Assembly: GCF_900327275.1 (NCBI RefSeq)
Contig: NZ_LS398548.1
Span: 620,001-684,000 of the forward strand
Direction of reading: 5' to 3'
From: Orientia tsutsugamushi
Lineage (GTDB): Bacteria > Pseudomonadota > Alphaproteobacteria > Rickettsiales > Rickettsiaceae
Length of the DNA stretch: 64,000 nucleotides
The number at the start of each line of letters is the position of its first letter. The first letter of the stretch is position 1. The notes beneath the pieces are model-generated. The model was given only the letters and a program-made list of their open reading frames with translations. It ran no database searches and had not been told where the DNA came from. This document shows, piece after piece, positions 47,169 through 56,238 of this stretch. Position numbers and translations under genes: made by a program.

Positions 47169-49541
47169 GTGGCACAAGTTTTAAATGATATTAGCAATCG
47201 TGTTTTACCATTATTTCCAATAAGAAACACAGTATTATTTCCTGGGCTAGTATTGCCTATATTAATTGGCAGAGATGATTCGGTTAAAAATTTGTTAAAA
47301 TTAGGCAATGATTCTGAGAATCATCCTACTGTCTTGCTTACTACTCAAAAAAATGCTGATGATATAAAACCTTCGATAAATTCTTTATATAAAATTGGAG
47401 TATTGGCAGAAATAACTGAGCTAGTTCAATTGCCTAATGACAATTATAAAATCTTGATAAAAGTATTAGATCGAGTTAAACTGACAATAAGACGCTCGCA
47501 GGACCTTTTAGTAGCTGAATATGTAATTGTTCCAGATGATGAAATTAATAATGCTGATGAAATAAAAGATAAGTTAGCAAATGCAATTGTTCTCTTTAAT
47601 AAATATATTAGGTTAAGTAAAAAAATTAACCCAGACTTGTTAGTTCATATTTTATCGTACACTAATCAAAGCTATGTAGTTAATGCTTTAGCCGCAAATT
47701 TAATTTGCAATGTTGCTAACAAGCAATCTTTGTTAGAAATAACTGATCTTAAACAAAGAATAGAAAAGCTAACTGATCATGTTGCCAAAGAAATCATTAT
47801 AATGGAAACAGATGAATTGATTACTTCGAAGGCACAGAAAAATCTAGAAAAAATGCAGCGTGATTGCTTTCTTAATGAAAAGATGAAAATAATTAAAAAC
47901 GTTTTAGGAGTAGATGATGAAAAATCTGATATTGCTGAACTGCAAAAGAAAATCGATACTCTTCACCTTTCAAAAGAAGCTAAAGCTAAAGCGGAAAGTG
48001 AGTTAAAAAAATTAAAGATGATGAATCCAATTTCTGCTGAAGCTGCATTAACACGTAATTATTTAGATATTCTTCTAGGATTACCATGGAAAAAAGAAAA
48101 AGAAAGTAAGATTAACATTAATATTGACAAGGCTTTACAAGATTTGAATGCAGATCATCATGGACTAGAAAAAGTCAAGGAAAGAATAACTGAATATTTA
48201 GCAGTACTGCAAAGGACTAAAAAATCTATAGGAACAATCTTATGTTTTATTGGTCCACCTGGAGTAGGAAAAACATCTTTAGTAAAATCTATTGCAGAAG
48301 CTACAAAATGTAAATATGCAAAATTTGCTCTAGGTGGAGTGAGAGATGAAGCAGAAATTCGTGGCCACAGAAAAACTTATATTGGAGCAATGCCAGGTAA
48401 AATTATTTCTTTAATAAAAAGGGAGAATAGTAATAATCTTGTCATATTACTAGATGAAATTGATAAGATTTCTAGAGATTCTAGAGGTGATCCAGCATTT
48501 GCTTTATTAGAAGTATTAGATCCAGAGCAAAATAGCCGCTTTCAAGATAATTACCTAGAAGTAGAGTATGATCTTTCAAAAGTACTTTTTATTGCTACTG
48601 CTAACAGTTTTAATTTTCCTATTCCTTTGCGTGATCGTATGGAAATTATTCAAATTCCTGGGTATGTCGAAGGTGAAAAATTAGAAATAGCAAAACATCA
48701 CCTTATTCCTAAACAAATCAAAAATAACGGTTTAAAAAATACTGAAATCAGTTTTTCAGATGAAGCAATATTAGAGTTAATAAGATATTATACACGAGAA
48801 GCTGGAGTTAGAGGTCTAGAAAGAAATATCGGAGGAATATGCCGTAAGGTGCTTAAGAAAATTTTAAGTTCTAAAGATATAAAATCAGAAAGTGTTAGCA
48901 AAGAAAATATTAAAGATTATCTTGGATCTAGGAAATATAAGTATGGGCTTGCTGAAGATGATAATCAAGTAGGCATTACTATTGGATTAGCTTATACTGA
49001 AACAGGTGGGGATTTGATTTGGGTTGAAGCAGTAATGATACCTGGCAAAGGAAAAATTAAAGCTACAGGTAAGTTAGGTGATGTGATGAAAGAATCAAGT
49101 CAAACTGCATTTAGCTATTTTTGCTCTAGAGCACAAAAATATAATGTAAAGTATGAGCAATATCATAAGTATGATATTCATATTCATTTTCCTGAAGGAG
49201 CTATCCCTAAAGACGGACCTTCTGCAGGTATAGCTATTTTTACTACAATAGTTTCCTTAATGACGGGTATACCTGTCAAGCTTTCAGTAGCAATGACTGG
49301 TGAAATTACTTTAAGAGGACGAATATTACCTATTGGTGGACTAAAAGAAAAGTTAATGGCAGCAAAACGAGGAGGAATTAAAACAGTAATTATTCCAGAA
49401 GGAAATACTAGTGATTTAGAAGATATACCTAATAGTATTAAAAATGATTTAGATATTATTCCATTATCAGAAGCCGATCAAGTACTAGATATTGCTTTGG
49501 CTACTACAGTAACCAATTCGCCTGCAGAAACAGCTTGTTAA
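47169..49541 (+). CDS. lon: ATP-dependent protease Lon
   Basis: The 790-residue protein has the LON N-terminal domain (LPLFPIRNTVLFPGLVLPIL), a coiled-coil region, the AAA+ module (Walker A GPPGVGKTSLVK near 360, Walker B VILLDEIDKI, sensor-1 FIATAN) and the protease domain with catalytic Ser in DGPSAGIA (about 682) and Lys in LPIGGLKEKLMAAKRGG. Length and order are those of LonA. Lon degrades misfolded and regulatory proteins and is often an RpoH target. Translation appears to start at the GTG at 47169, since no ATG precedes the conserved N-terminus. Confidence 0.97.
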   Translation: MAQVLNDISNRVLPLFPIRNTVLFPGLVLPILIGRDDSVKNLLKLGNDSENHPTVLLTTQKNADDIKPSINSLYKIGVLAEITELVQLPNDNYKILIKVLDRVKLTIRRSQDLLVAEYVIVPDDEINNADEIKDKLANAIVLFNKYIRLSKKINPDLLVHILSYTNQSYVVNALAANLICNVANKQSLLEITDLKQRIEKLTDHVAKEIIIMETDELITSKAQKNLEKMQRDCFLNEKMKIIKNVLGVDDEKSDIAELQKKIDTLHLSKEAKAKAESELKKLKMMNPISAEAALTRNYLDILLGLPWKKEKESKININIDKALQDLNADHHGLEKVKERITEYLAVLQRTKKSIGTILCFIGPPGVGKTSLVKSIAEATKCKYAKFALGGVRDEAEIRGHRKTYIGAMPGKIISLIKRENSNNLVILLDEIDKISRDSRGDPAFALLEVLDPEQNSRFQDNYLEVEYDLSKVLFIATANSFNFPIPLRDRMEIIQIPGYVEGEKLEIAKHHLIPKQIKNNGLKNTEISFSDEAILELIRYYTREAGVRGLERNIGGICRKVLKKILSSKDIKSESVSKENIKDYLGSRKYKYGLAEDDNQVGITIGLAYTETGGDLIWVEAVMIPGKGKIKATGKLGDVMKESSQTAFSYFCSRAQKYNVKYEQYHKYDIHIHFPEGAIPKDGPSAGIAIFTTIVSLMTGIPVKLSVAMTGEITLRGRILPIGGLKEKLMAAKRGGIKTVIIPEGNTSDLEDIPNSIKNDLDIIPLSEADQVLDIALATTVTNSPAETAC

Positions 49542-49604
49542 TATTTGTTAATTTCTCTATAAAATAGAAAGCAAATTAGAATATATCTTTAAAGCCTTTG
49601 AATA

Positions 49605-50255
49605 CTACTTAAGTAGTTCTTTGAGTAATGGAATGGTGATATTGCGTTTATGCTCTAACGAATATTTATCAATTAATTTTACCGTATCATGAATTATACT
49701 AAATTCCCTGGTTAGCCTTGATGATAAGTAGTTAATAATTTCAGTTGATACTTTCAGAGAACGTTCAGAGAACGCTTTCATTAAAACAATTTTCAGCATT
49801 TCATCATCTGGTCGATGAAGTTTTATAGTTAAAACAGCGCTTAGTCTAGAAGTAAGATCTGGTAATATAAAATTAGTAGGATGTATACTGCATGTTAGCA
49901 TTAAAAATTTATTATTTTCATGTAATATATTAAAAATATGTAATAACTTTTTATCTGACCAATGGTTTTTATCTATATCCTCTATAATAAAGCTTGGTTT
50001 CGTTTGATAAAATTGATCAATATTATCTGAACTAGACATAAAAACTGCATTAGCATATCTTTGCCAAATGTTTGCTAAGTAAGTTTTACCAGAAGAAGGT
50101 GGCCCACAAACAAGTAAGGATTTAGAGTATGGAGTTATTCCCCACATAGAAGGCCAGTTTTTAATTAACTGATATGCATCAAAGTTTGAACTCGTAACAA
50201 TATAATCTTCTTCTAGGTATTTAGAGTTATTTGGAAAGTTTATAGTATGTTGCAT
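49605..50255 (-). CDS. hda: DnaA-related regulator Hda
   Basis: The 216-residue AAA+ protein has the DnaA-like ATPase core without the DNA-binding domain IV: LLVCGPPSSGKTYLANIW (Walker A), FIIEDIDKNHWSDKKLLHIF (Walker B region) and LTSRLSAVLTIKLHRPDD (box VII Arg). Hda/HdaA with the beta clamp stimulates DnaA-ATP hydrolysis and limits re-initiation. Length fits. It lies 130 bases from comF on the same strand and ends opposite lon. Confidence 0.88.
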   Translation of the reverse strand: MQHTINFPNNSKYLEEDYIVTSSNFDAYQLIKNWPSMWGITPYSKSLLVCGPPSSGKTYLANIWQRYANAVFMSSSDNIDQFYQTKPSFIIEDIDKNHWSDKKLLHIFNILHENNKFLMLTCSIHPTNFILPDLTSRLSAVLTIKLHRPDDEMLKIVLMKAFSERSLKVSTEIINYLSSRLTREFSIIHDTVKLIDKYSLEHKRNITIPLLKELLK

Positions 50256-50385
50256 ATTTAAATATTAAAAACTTTAAAGATAATAAATATATTATTTACT
50301 GCAAAGCTAGCTTAAGTATTAGATAAAAACACAAAAAAGAAAACTATTAAGCTCTAATAGTAAAAAGATAAATGAATTTTTTAAC

Positions 50386-51159
50386 TTAAGTATATGCAAT
50401 GCAAAGCACAAATATGCTTTTTGCTCCAGCATTTTTAAGAAGCTTAGCACATAAGTTAACAGTTGTTCCAGTTGTAACAACATCATCTAGTAATATTATT
50501 TTTTTATTTTTTATAATTTCTGAGTTATTAATTCTAAAGCTTCCACTGATGTTTTTTATACGCTCTTTTTTCGTTAACTTAGTTTGTGATTTAGTCCATT
50601 TATACTTGATCAATATGTTGGATTTTATAGGTAGCTTAGCAATATCCGATAAATATTTACCTAAGACTTGTGCTTGGTTGTACCCTCGTAACAAAAGTTT
50701 AAATCGATGTATAGGTACTGGTATTATGTAATCTGCAGATAAAATATTATATTGATAACGTACATATAATAATTGCGCTAGCATCATTGCAATTAAAGGT
50801 TTATCATAATATTTGAAAGCATGAATTAAAAATTTACTATCTTCATTAAAAATTAATAATGCTCTTGCTAATTCGTAATTAGGTGCAGTATGACAACATT
50901 TAAGGCAAATTACATCAGCTCCATAATCATAAGGTAAAGCTCTGCCGCATTTTTGACAAAATGGCAAAGTAATAAAGTTAATTTTATTCCAACAAGTTGA
51001 GCATAATCCAGCTGGCAAAGCGCTTTGAATAAGCTGTTCGCATGTTAAGCATTGTCTTGGAAAAAAATAATTTAATAATATTATTAACGGGTAGATGATT
51101 ATTTGTAACCAAGAACTAATTAAAGAACACATCGTTAACTTGCGTTTTGTATAACTCAC
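50386..51159 (-). CDS. comF: ComF family protein (phosphoribosyltransferase-like)
   Basis: The 257-residue protein has the N-terminal zinc-finger Cys pairs CLTCEQ, CSTCWN, CQKCGR and CLKCCH and a C-terminal PRTase domain (YIIPVPIHRFKLLLRGYNQA; PRPP loop IILLDDVVTTGTTV). ComF takes part in DNA uptake and, more broadly, in single-strand DNA handling; in Rickettsiales the job is unknown. An N-terminal hydrophobic stretch (SSWLQIIIYPLIILLNYFF) is extra. The start overlaps the end of miaA by 44 bases; a Met ten codons in would reduce the overlap. Confidence 0.9.
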   Translation of the reverse strand: MSYTKRKLTMCSLISSWLQIIIYPLIILLNYFFPRQCLTCEQLIQSALPAGLCSTCWNKINFITLPFCQKCGRALPYDYGADVICLKCCHTAPNYELARALLIFNEDSKFLIHAFKYYDKPLIAMMLAQLLYVRYQYNILSADYIIPVPIHRFKLLLRGYNQAQVLGKYLSDIAKLPIKSNILIKYKWTKSQTKLTKKERIKNISGSFRINNSEIIKNKKIILLDDVVTTGTTVNLCAKLLKNAGAKSIFVLCIAYT

Positions 51160-52153
51160 TCATACTTTGATAATGTAATGTATATCCATTAATTGTTTGA
51201 TTTCTAAACCAAGTTAATTGTCTTTTGGCATATTGTCTAATTTTTTGCTGAGCTATTGTTATAGCCTCTTCAATTGTTAGTTCTTGATTAAGATATGAGA
51301 TTATTTCATTAATGCCTAGCGCCTTTTTCGCTGAAATGCTAATGTAATCATAATATGGCTTTATTTTAGTTATTTCATCTACTAATTCTCCATTAGTTGC
51401 TAGTTTAGCAAATCTCTGATCACAGTTCTGATATAAAAGCTGCCTATCTGGCAACAATATTATTTTTTTTACATTGTAACCTTCAAGAGGAGAAACTAGT
51501 TTAGAGTTATGGTAACTAAAAATTGATTTATTAGTTTGCAGCACAACTTCATATGCCCTAATCATTCTCTGAGCATCACTTGAATGAATGTAATTCTTAG
51601 AAATAGGGTCTAAATCTATCAATTTTTGATAAAATTCTTGTTTAGTTAGTTTTTTATAGAGATCTTGAACTTGCGTACGAATCTCCCAAGTTATTTCAGG
51701 AATATGATGAATACCATAAACTAGGGCCTTAATATACATTCCACTACCTCCAACAACAATTGGTAATTTTAATGCATGTATAACACTTTTAATAATTTTA
51801 CAAGCTTCTTGTACATACTTAGCTACCGAATACCTCCTATTTGTTAATTGTTTTGTTATAGATTGCTGTAAGTTTATATTATTATAATTAGCATTTACTT
51901 TAGATTGAGAAATATTATCGAAGGAATTCAGTTCATTAATATCAGAATGAAAAATTGATACATAATTATATAAATAGTGATCAATCTGCTGTTTTTCTGA
52001 AATGCTTGGAGAAGCTGTAATTATTGGAATTTCTTTATATATTTGCATTGAGTCAGCATTAATAATAACACCATTGAATTTCTGAGCTAATAACATTGCT
52101 AGTTCAGATTTACCACTAGCTGTAGGTCCAGCAATTATAAATATATCATTCAT
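51116..52153 (-). CDS. miaA: tRNA dimethylallyltransferase MiaA
   Basis: MiaA adds a dimethylallyl group to A37 of tRNAs reading UNN codons. The P-loop IIAGPTASGKSELAMLLA opens the protein, INADSMQIYKEIPIITASPS is the DSxQ block, VVGGSGMYIKALVYGI and AQRMIRAYEVVLQT follow, and the C-terminal RQYAKRQLTWFRNQ is the Arg-rich family end. At 345 residues it is longer than usual because of an insertion of about 30 residues (FDNISQSKVNANYNNINLQQ) after the DSxQ block. Confidence 0.95.
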   Translation of the reverse strand: MNDIFIIAGPTASGKSELAMLLAQKFNGVIINADSMQIYKEIPIITASPSISEKQQIDHYLYNYVSIFHSDINELNSFDNISQSKVNANYNNINLQQSITKQLTNRRYSVAKYVQEACKIIKSVIHALKLPIVVGGSGMYIKALVYGIHHIPEITWEIRTQVQDLYKKLTKQEFYQKLIDLDPISKNYIHSSDAQRMIRAYEVVLQTNKSIFSYHNSKLVSPLEGYNVKKIILLPDRQLLYQNCDQRFAKLATNGELVDEITKIKPYYDYISISAKKALGINEIISYLNQELTIEEAITIAQQKIRQYAKRQLTWFRNQTINGYTLHYQSMSELYKTQVNDVFFN

Positions 52154-52222
52154 TGTTAATATAGTTTCAATAATAAGTGCACATTATAATATAATGTATA
52201 CTAAATCAATAACTTCTATAGT

Positions 52223-52840
52223 ATGAATCCTAACTTAAATATTGAACAAGATAATGCTTCGGAAATAATTGCTGGTGTAGATGAAGCTGGCAGAGGTCCA
52301 TTAGCTGGACCAGTAGTAGCTGCTGCTGTAGTTGTCAACCAATTAATTATGATAGATGATATTAAAGATTCAAAAGTGTTATCTAAATCTAAAAGAGAAA
52401 GTTGCTATGATAAGATTACTAATAACTACTACTACAGTATTGGTATAGCATCAGTTCAAGAGATTGATAAATATAATATTTTAGAAGCAACAAAGCTTGC
52501 ATGTATAAGAGCTGTTAAGAATTTAGCAATCATACCCACAAAAGTGCTAGTAGATGGCAATATGAATTTTACTGACAATAGATTTATTAGTATAGTTCGT
52601 GGTGATCAGATTTGCTACTCTATAGCATCTGCTTCAATAGTAGCAAAGGTAACAAGAGATCGCATGATGCAGATTTTACACAAAGAGTATCCAGTTTATG
52701 GTTGGAATAAGAATTGTGGGTATGGAACTAAACTGCATATTGAGGCAATTAAAACTTATGGTCAAACTATACATCACAGAGTTAGCTTTAAATTTAAAGG
52801 CAATATCAACCATAGTGCGATATTAGGAAATATGGTATAA
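52223..52840 (+). CDS. rnhB: Ribonuclease HII
   Basis: RNase HII cuts the RNA strand of RNA-DNA hybrids and removes single ribonucleotides. The 205-residue protein starts its domain with IIAGVDEAGRGPLAGPVVAA (the first catalytic Asp-Glu pair), then KDSKVLSKSKRE, VLVDGN and ASIVAKVTRDRMM, all typical. Divergent from miaA with 69 bases between. An IS630 pair follows a few bases after the stop. Confidence 0.95.
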   Translation: MNPNLNIEQDNASEIIAGVDEAGRGPLAGPVVAAAVVVNQLIMIDDIKDSKVLSKSKRESCYDKITNNYYYSIGIASVQEIDKYNILEATKLACIRAVKNLAIIPTKVLVDGNMNFTDNRFISIVRGDQICYSIASASIVAKVTRDRMMQILHKEYPVYGWNKNCGYGTKLHIEAIKTYGQTIHHRVSFKFKGNINHSAILGNMV

Positions 52841-52841
52841 T

Positions 52842-52980
52842 ATAGCTAAACCACTATAAAACAGCTATGCTATATTGAAAAAATGGTTTCAAGCTAAATC
52901 AAGAAGGATAAAATATCACTGTGAGTAAACACGCTTTTCGAAAAATATATAACATAACTGTTTTATACTAGTTTGGCTAT
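52842..52980. mobile_element. Short IS630-derived inverted element
   Basis: The ends tatagctaaaccactataaa and actgttttatactagtttgg enclose about 90 bases from the transposase 3' end. It begins immediately after rnhB. 52981-53405 carries only AT-rich sequence. Confidence 0.65.
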
Positions 52981-53405
52981 ATTAAAAAAAGTTAAAACAT
53001 TACAGATTTCTTTTAACACCATTAGGATAAGAAGCAGCTAGAAAAAGTGTTATAATGATGAATAATGTTCCATGTGGTAAGTATAGTATTCTAAAAAATA
53101 TTTGCAGCAATGTAGAAATAAATGTTTATTAATTGGAATCATCATATATTTAATATATTAAAAGTTATAACTGTATATTATCTTTTTTAGATTTTTCTTA
53201 CTATATCTTTTCATATTTGTTATTATATTAAATCTTGCGTTATAAGCATGGTTAGTAAATAGATATAGCTCTTATGTTATGAAAAAGATGATTTCTTAAT
53301 TACCAACAAATTTTCTCCTATTTGCAATTACTTTAAATAGTGTATATTATTACTAAGATTTAGTATTTCAAATCAAAAAATTTAATAACACAAAGAAGGA
53401 TTTAT

Positions 53406-53651
53406 ATGTCAGAAAATGTTGTCTCTAGTAACCAACTCAAACAAATTATTGAAAAAATTGAAAGATTAGAAGTTGAAAAAGCTAATATAACAGAAGACAT
53501 TCAAGCAGTGTATGCTGAAGCAAAAAGTTATGGATTAGACACTCATACACTGAAGCAAGTAATTAAAATCAAAAAAATGGATAAAAGTAAATTTAAAGAA
53601 CAAGAAGAATTACTTGAGACTTACTTAAGTGCTTTAGGAATAACATCATAA
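53406..53651 (+). CDS. gapR: GapR-like nucleoid protein (DUF2312)
   Basis: The 81-residue protein matches the DUF2312/UPF0335 family: LKQIIEKIERLEVEKANITE, then DIQAVYAEAKSYGLDTHTLK and KQVIKIKKMDKSKFKEQEEL. In Caulobacter this is GapR, a DNA-clamping protein that binds overtwisted AT-rich DNA ahead of replication forks. It is widespread in alphaproteobacteria. aagaagg precedes the ATG. Confidence 0.92.
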   Translation: MSENVVSSNQLKQIIEKIERLEVEKANITEDIQAVYAEAKSYGLDTHTLKQVIKIKKMDKSKFKEQEELLETYLSALGITS

Positions 53652-54144
53652 TTAAGAGTTGTTAAATGCTTAAATTATGTAATTAATAAGTTGTCAGTGC
53701 AGATATTTTATATAAACATTACCTAATAATAAAGCTGCAAAGATATATCAAATATAAAGAAGAAGAAATGTTAATTTTTTGTTAACTTCTACACTTTATA
53801 GAACCTACTATTAACTTATGTTAACTTTTATTAATATTTATAATTAATCTTCAACTTTAACTATAAACATATTTGGAATATTTATTAATATAACAAAAAA
53901 ATTAAGGCGAAAGGTATAAAATAGGTAGAAAAAAAATCAGGAAATTGGGGTCAGTTTTCAATCTAAAGGTTAAGATGATAGCTGAAAAATGCATACCAAT
54001 CCAAGGTTGATAAAGGGGTTTGGAAGTCAGGTATATTATGAATAAATTAGTATAAAAATTTGATTCAAATAAAGAGAATAATATAGATACCTTGTTTAGG
54101 TAATTGTAACATGAATTAATATACAATTAATCTATGGTATAATT

Positions 54145-55494
54145 ATGGAATCAATAACATTAACATTAAAGTTAACAGATAAGTTAATAAGAAAAATAAA
54201 AATTCCAACTGAAAGAACATCAATCATCCAGGATAAAATTGAACCAGGCCTTAAATTAAGAATATCACCGACAGGAAGAAAACATGGTCTTTTGAAAAAA
54301 ATTTAGAAAAGAAGGGATAAAAATGACGATAAGGGTATTTCCAGATTTATCTATTAAAGAAGCTAGAAAAATAGCAAGAGAATTAAAGAGATTAATGACG
54401 AACGGAATAGATTCAAGAGAAGTAAAATGTTAACAACAGATAGAAGAAAATGAGAATCGTATAAAAGAAAGAGAAAGAAAAGCTAACGATATTACATTTA
54501 AAGAGCTGTGTTATAGGTATATTGAAGAGTATGCCAAAATATATACTATAAACTGGCAGAAAGATGCTGCAAGAATATATAATTATGGGAACCCGTTATT
54601 TTTAAAAAAGATAAGTGAGATTAAAAGTAATGATATTGAACAAATATTCAATAGATATCTTTCGAAACTGGTTAAGGTAGTTCAAAATTATAAATGCCAG
54701 AGATCAAATTAAATCTAAGACCTAATCTTTTACGTCTATTTCGACATTTGTCAGTAATAATTTTGAACTACCTTAACCAGTTTCGAAAGAGGTCTAATGA
54801 TATCAGCAAAGATGGAAAATATGCGACAGCAAATCAATTTCTAGTAACCTTAAGCAGTATATTTAATAAGGCAATAAAATGGGAATTAATAGACAGAAAT
54901 CCTACACTAAGAATAGATAAACACAGAGAAAGACGTCTAAGTTACGATGAAATGACTAAATTTTTACAAGTATTTATGTGGAGAAGCAAGTGCGTTGATA
55001 AGAGATTTTGCATTACTAGCGTTATATACTGGAGCTAGAAAAAGTAATGTGTTAGAGATGGAATGGGACAATATAGATTTTGAAAGAAAAATATGGCATA
55101 TACCAAAAACTAAGAACGGAAAGGCACAAAATATACCATTAACAGATGATGCAATGGAAATATTGCAAGCAACGAAATTAATATCTACAAGTAAATGGGT
55201 ACTACCAAGTGCTACTAGCGAAAGCGGACACTTAGAAAGCCATATGAAGCATGGAATAGGATTTGTAAAAAGGCTGGCATAAAAAATTTCAGAATACACG
55301 ATCTAAGAAGGACGTTTGCAAGTTGTCTGTCAGATATAGGTGCAGGTCAGTATATAATTCGTGCAGCATTGAATCATATTAATTTTGAATCAACAAGTGA
55401 TTATAGTATAGTTAGTACAGAGTTACTAAGAGAGTATATGTCTAAGGTGACACAAATGATTAGTGGACATATGCAAAGTTATAAATATTTATAA
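54145..55494 (+). pseudogene. RAGE integrase (tyrosine recombinase), decayed
   Basis: From MESITLTLKLTDKLIRKIKI (P4-type integrase arm domain) the frame is broken near 54300, 54430, 54960 and 55280 and by MITE copy 7, but the order is clear: FPDLSIKEARKIARELKRL, core-binding ANQFLVTLSSIFNKAIKWEL, catalytic LLALYTGARKSNVLEMEW (Arg I) and, in another frame, FRIHDLRRTFASCLSD (His/Arg II). The Tyr region NHINFESTSDYSIVSTELL has lost a clear Tyr context. Removing the MITE and one TA restores QIFNNDISKDGKYA in frame. It marks a RAGE edge. The upstream 53652-54144 shows no tRNA or attachment site I can recognise. Confidence 0.85.
54654..54794 (-). mobile_element. IS5-derived palindromic MITE, copy 7
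   Basis: 141 bp, TA at 54652-54653 and 54795-54796. It sits in the integrase pseudogene; excision of the element plus one TA rejoins the frame exactly. The left arm has the gatatcttt variant also seen in copy 2, so copies 2 and 7 may share an ancestor. Confidence 0.92.
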
Positions 55495-55530
55495 TACTAT
55501 CTGACTAATATAAACGTTGTGGTAAGAATA

Positions 55531-55549
55531 GTGCGACTTCATGTCGCAC
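55531..55549. promoter_or_regulatory. Perfect hairpin between integrase and traL
   Basis: gtgcgacttcatgtcgcac forms a 7-base-pair GC-richer stem with a five-base loop in very AT-rich DNA. No T-run follows on either side, so a simple terminator is unlikely. It could be an attachment-site or regulatory dyad of the RAGE. Confidence 0.4.
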
Positions 55550-55631
55550 ATGCATGTATGTAAACTAATTATCACAGGTAAAATCTGTGTTTGAAGATAT
55601 TTAGCTAATTTAAACATTATAGAGAAATCTC

Positions 55632-55868
55632 ATGCTACAATTGCAGCTGAAGGTGATTATACAAAATCAAAAATTATGTTTGGCATTATCGAGGCCGTTG
55701 AAGTATATGGGTTTGAGCATTGATGAATGGGGAGTAGTATTAGCTGGAGTAGCTCCAGGAATTGTACTACTAAACAGCAGGCATGCTAAATTAGGCCTAG
55801 CATTTATGGTTGGAGGAATTGCTCTATGTTATTGCTTTAAGAAATTTAAGAAGGTATTGATGCCTTAA
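55632..55868 (+). CDS. traL: Conjugal transfer protein TraL (F-type)
   Basis: The 78-residue protein shows ALSRPLKYMGLSIDEW followed by two hydrophobic stretches (GVVLAGVAPGIVLLNS and GLAFMVGGIALCYCF), the layout of TraL, a small membrane protein for F-pilus assembly. In RAGEs traL starts the tra block behind the integrase, as here. The next genes (traE, traB, traV) are missing; a traD tail follows at once. Confidence 0.75.
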   Translation: MLQLQLKVIIQNQKLCLALSRPLKYMGLSIDEWGVVLAGVAPGIVLLNSRHAKLGLAFMVGGIALCYCFKKFKKVLMP

Positions 55869-55912
55869 AGAATGGCCTCCTCAATGTTCAGTATAAACTT
55901 GAGCTTGTATCT
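55860..55912 (+). pseudogene. traD: Ti-type traD tail
   Basis: NVQYKLELVS and a stop match the end of the relic at 7612-8010. The rest of traD is gone, so traL is fused by deletion to the far end of a RAGE. 55913-56238 is the leader of the TPR gene, similar to 25640-25888. Confidence 0.5.
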
Positions 55913-56238
55913 TAGATAATAGTTCAAACTATATGCACAGCTAGCAATATCACTACTGATAGAAAATATAGAGTAAGAATTTTAGAATAACATAATTGAT
56001 AGTAATAATAAAAAAAATAAAGAATTTTGATGAAATCTCTGATAGTATTAAAAATAAGGCTGTAAAAAAGAAAATTTGTAACAGCACATTTGATTTAGCA
56101 ATTATCACAGCTAATCAAAAATTTAAAGGGGAATTTTTATAAATCATATGAAATATATGACAGTATTATTAATACAGTTACATCTATTGCATCAAAATAA
56201 TCTGCTCATATAACAGTATTTAATTTTAGGGTAAAGAT

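Noticed and set aside
53902..54126. 74-codon hydrophobic minus-strand frame before the integrase
   Set aside because: The hydrophobic look comes from A/T-rich composition; there is no ribosome binding site or neighbour support.
54694..55038. Open frame starting inside MITE copy 7
   Set aside because: It only links the MITE to part of the integrase pseudogene; the real frame rejoins when the element is removed.
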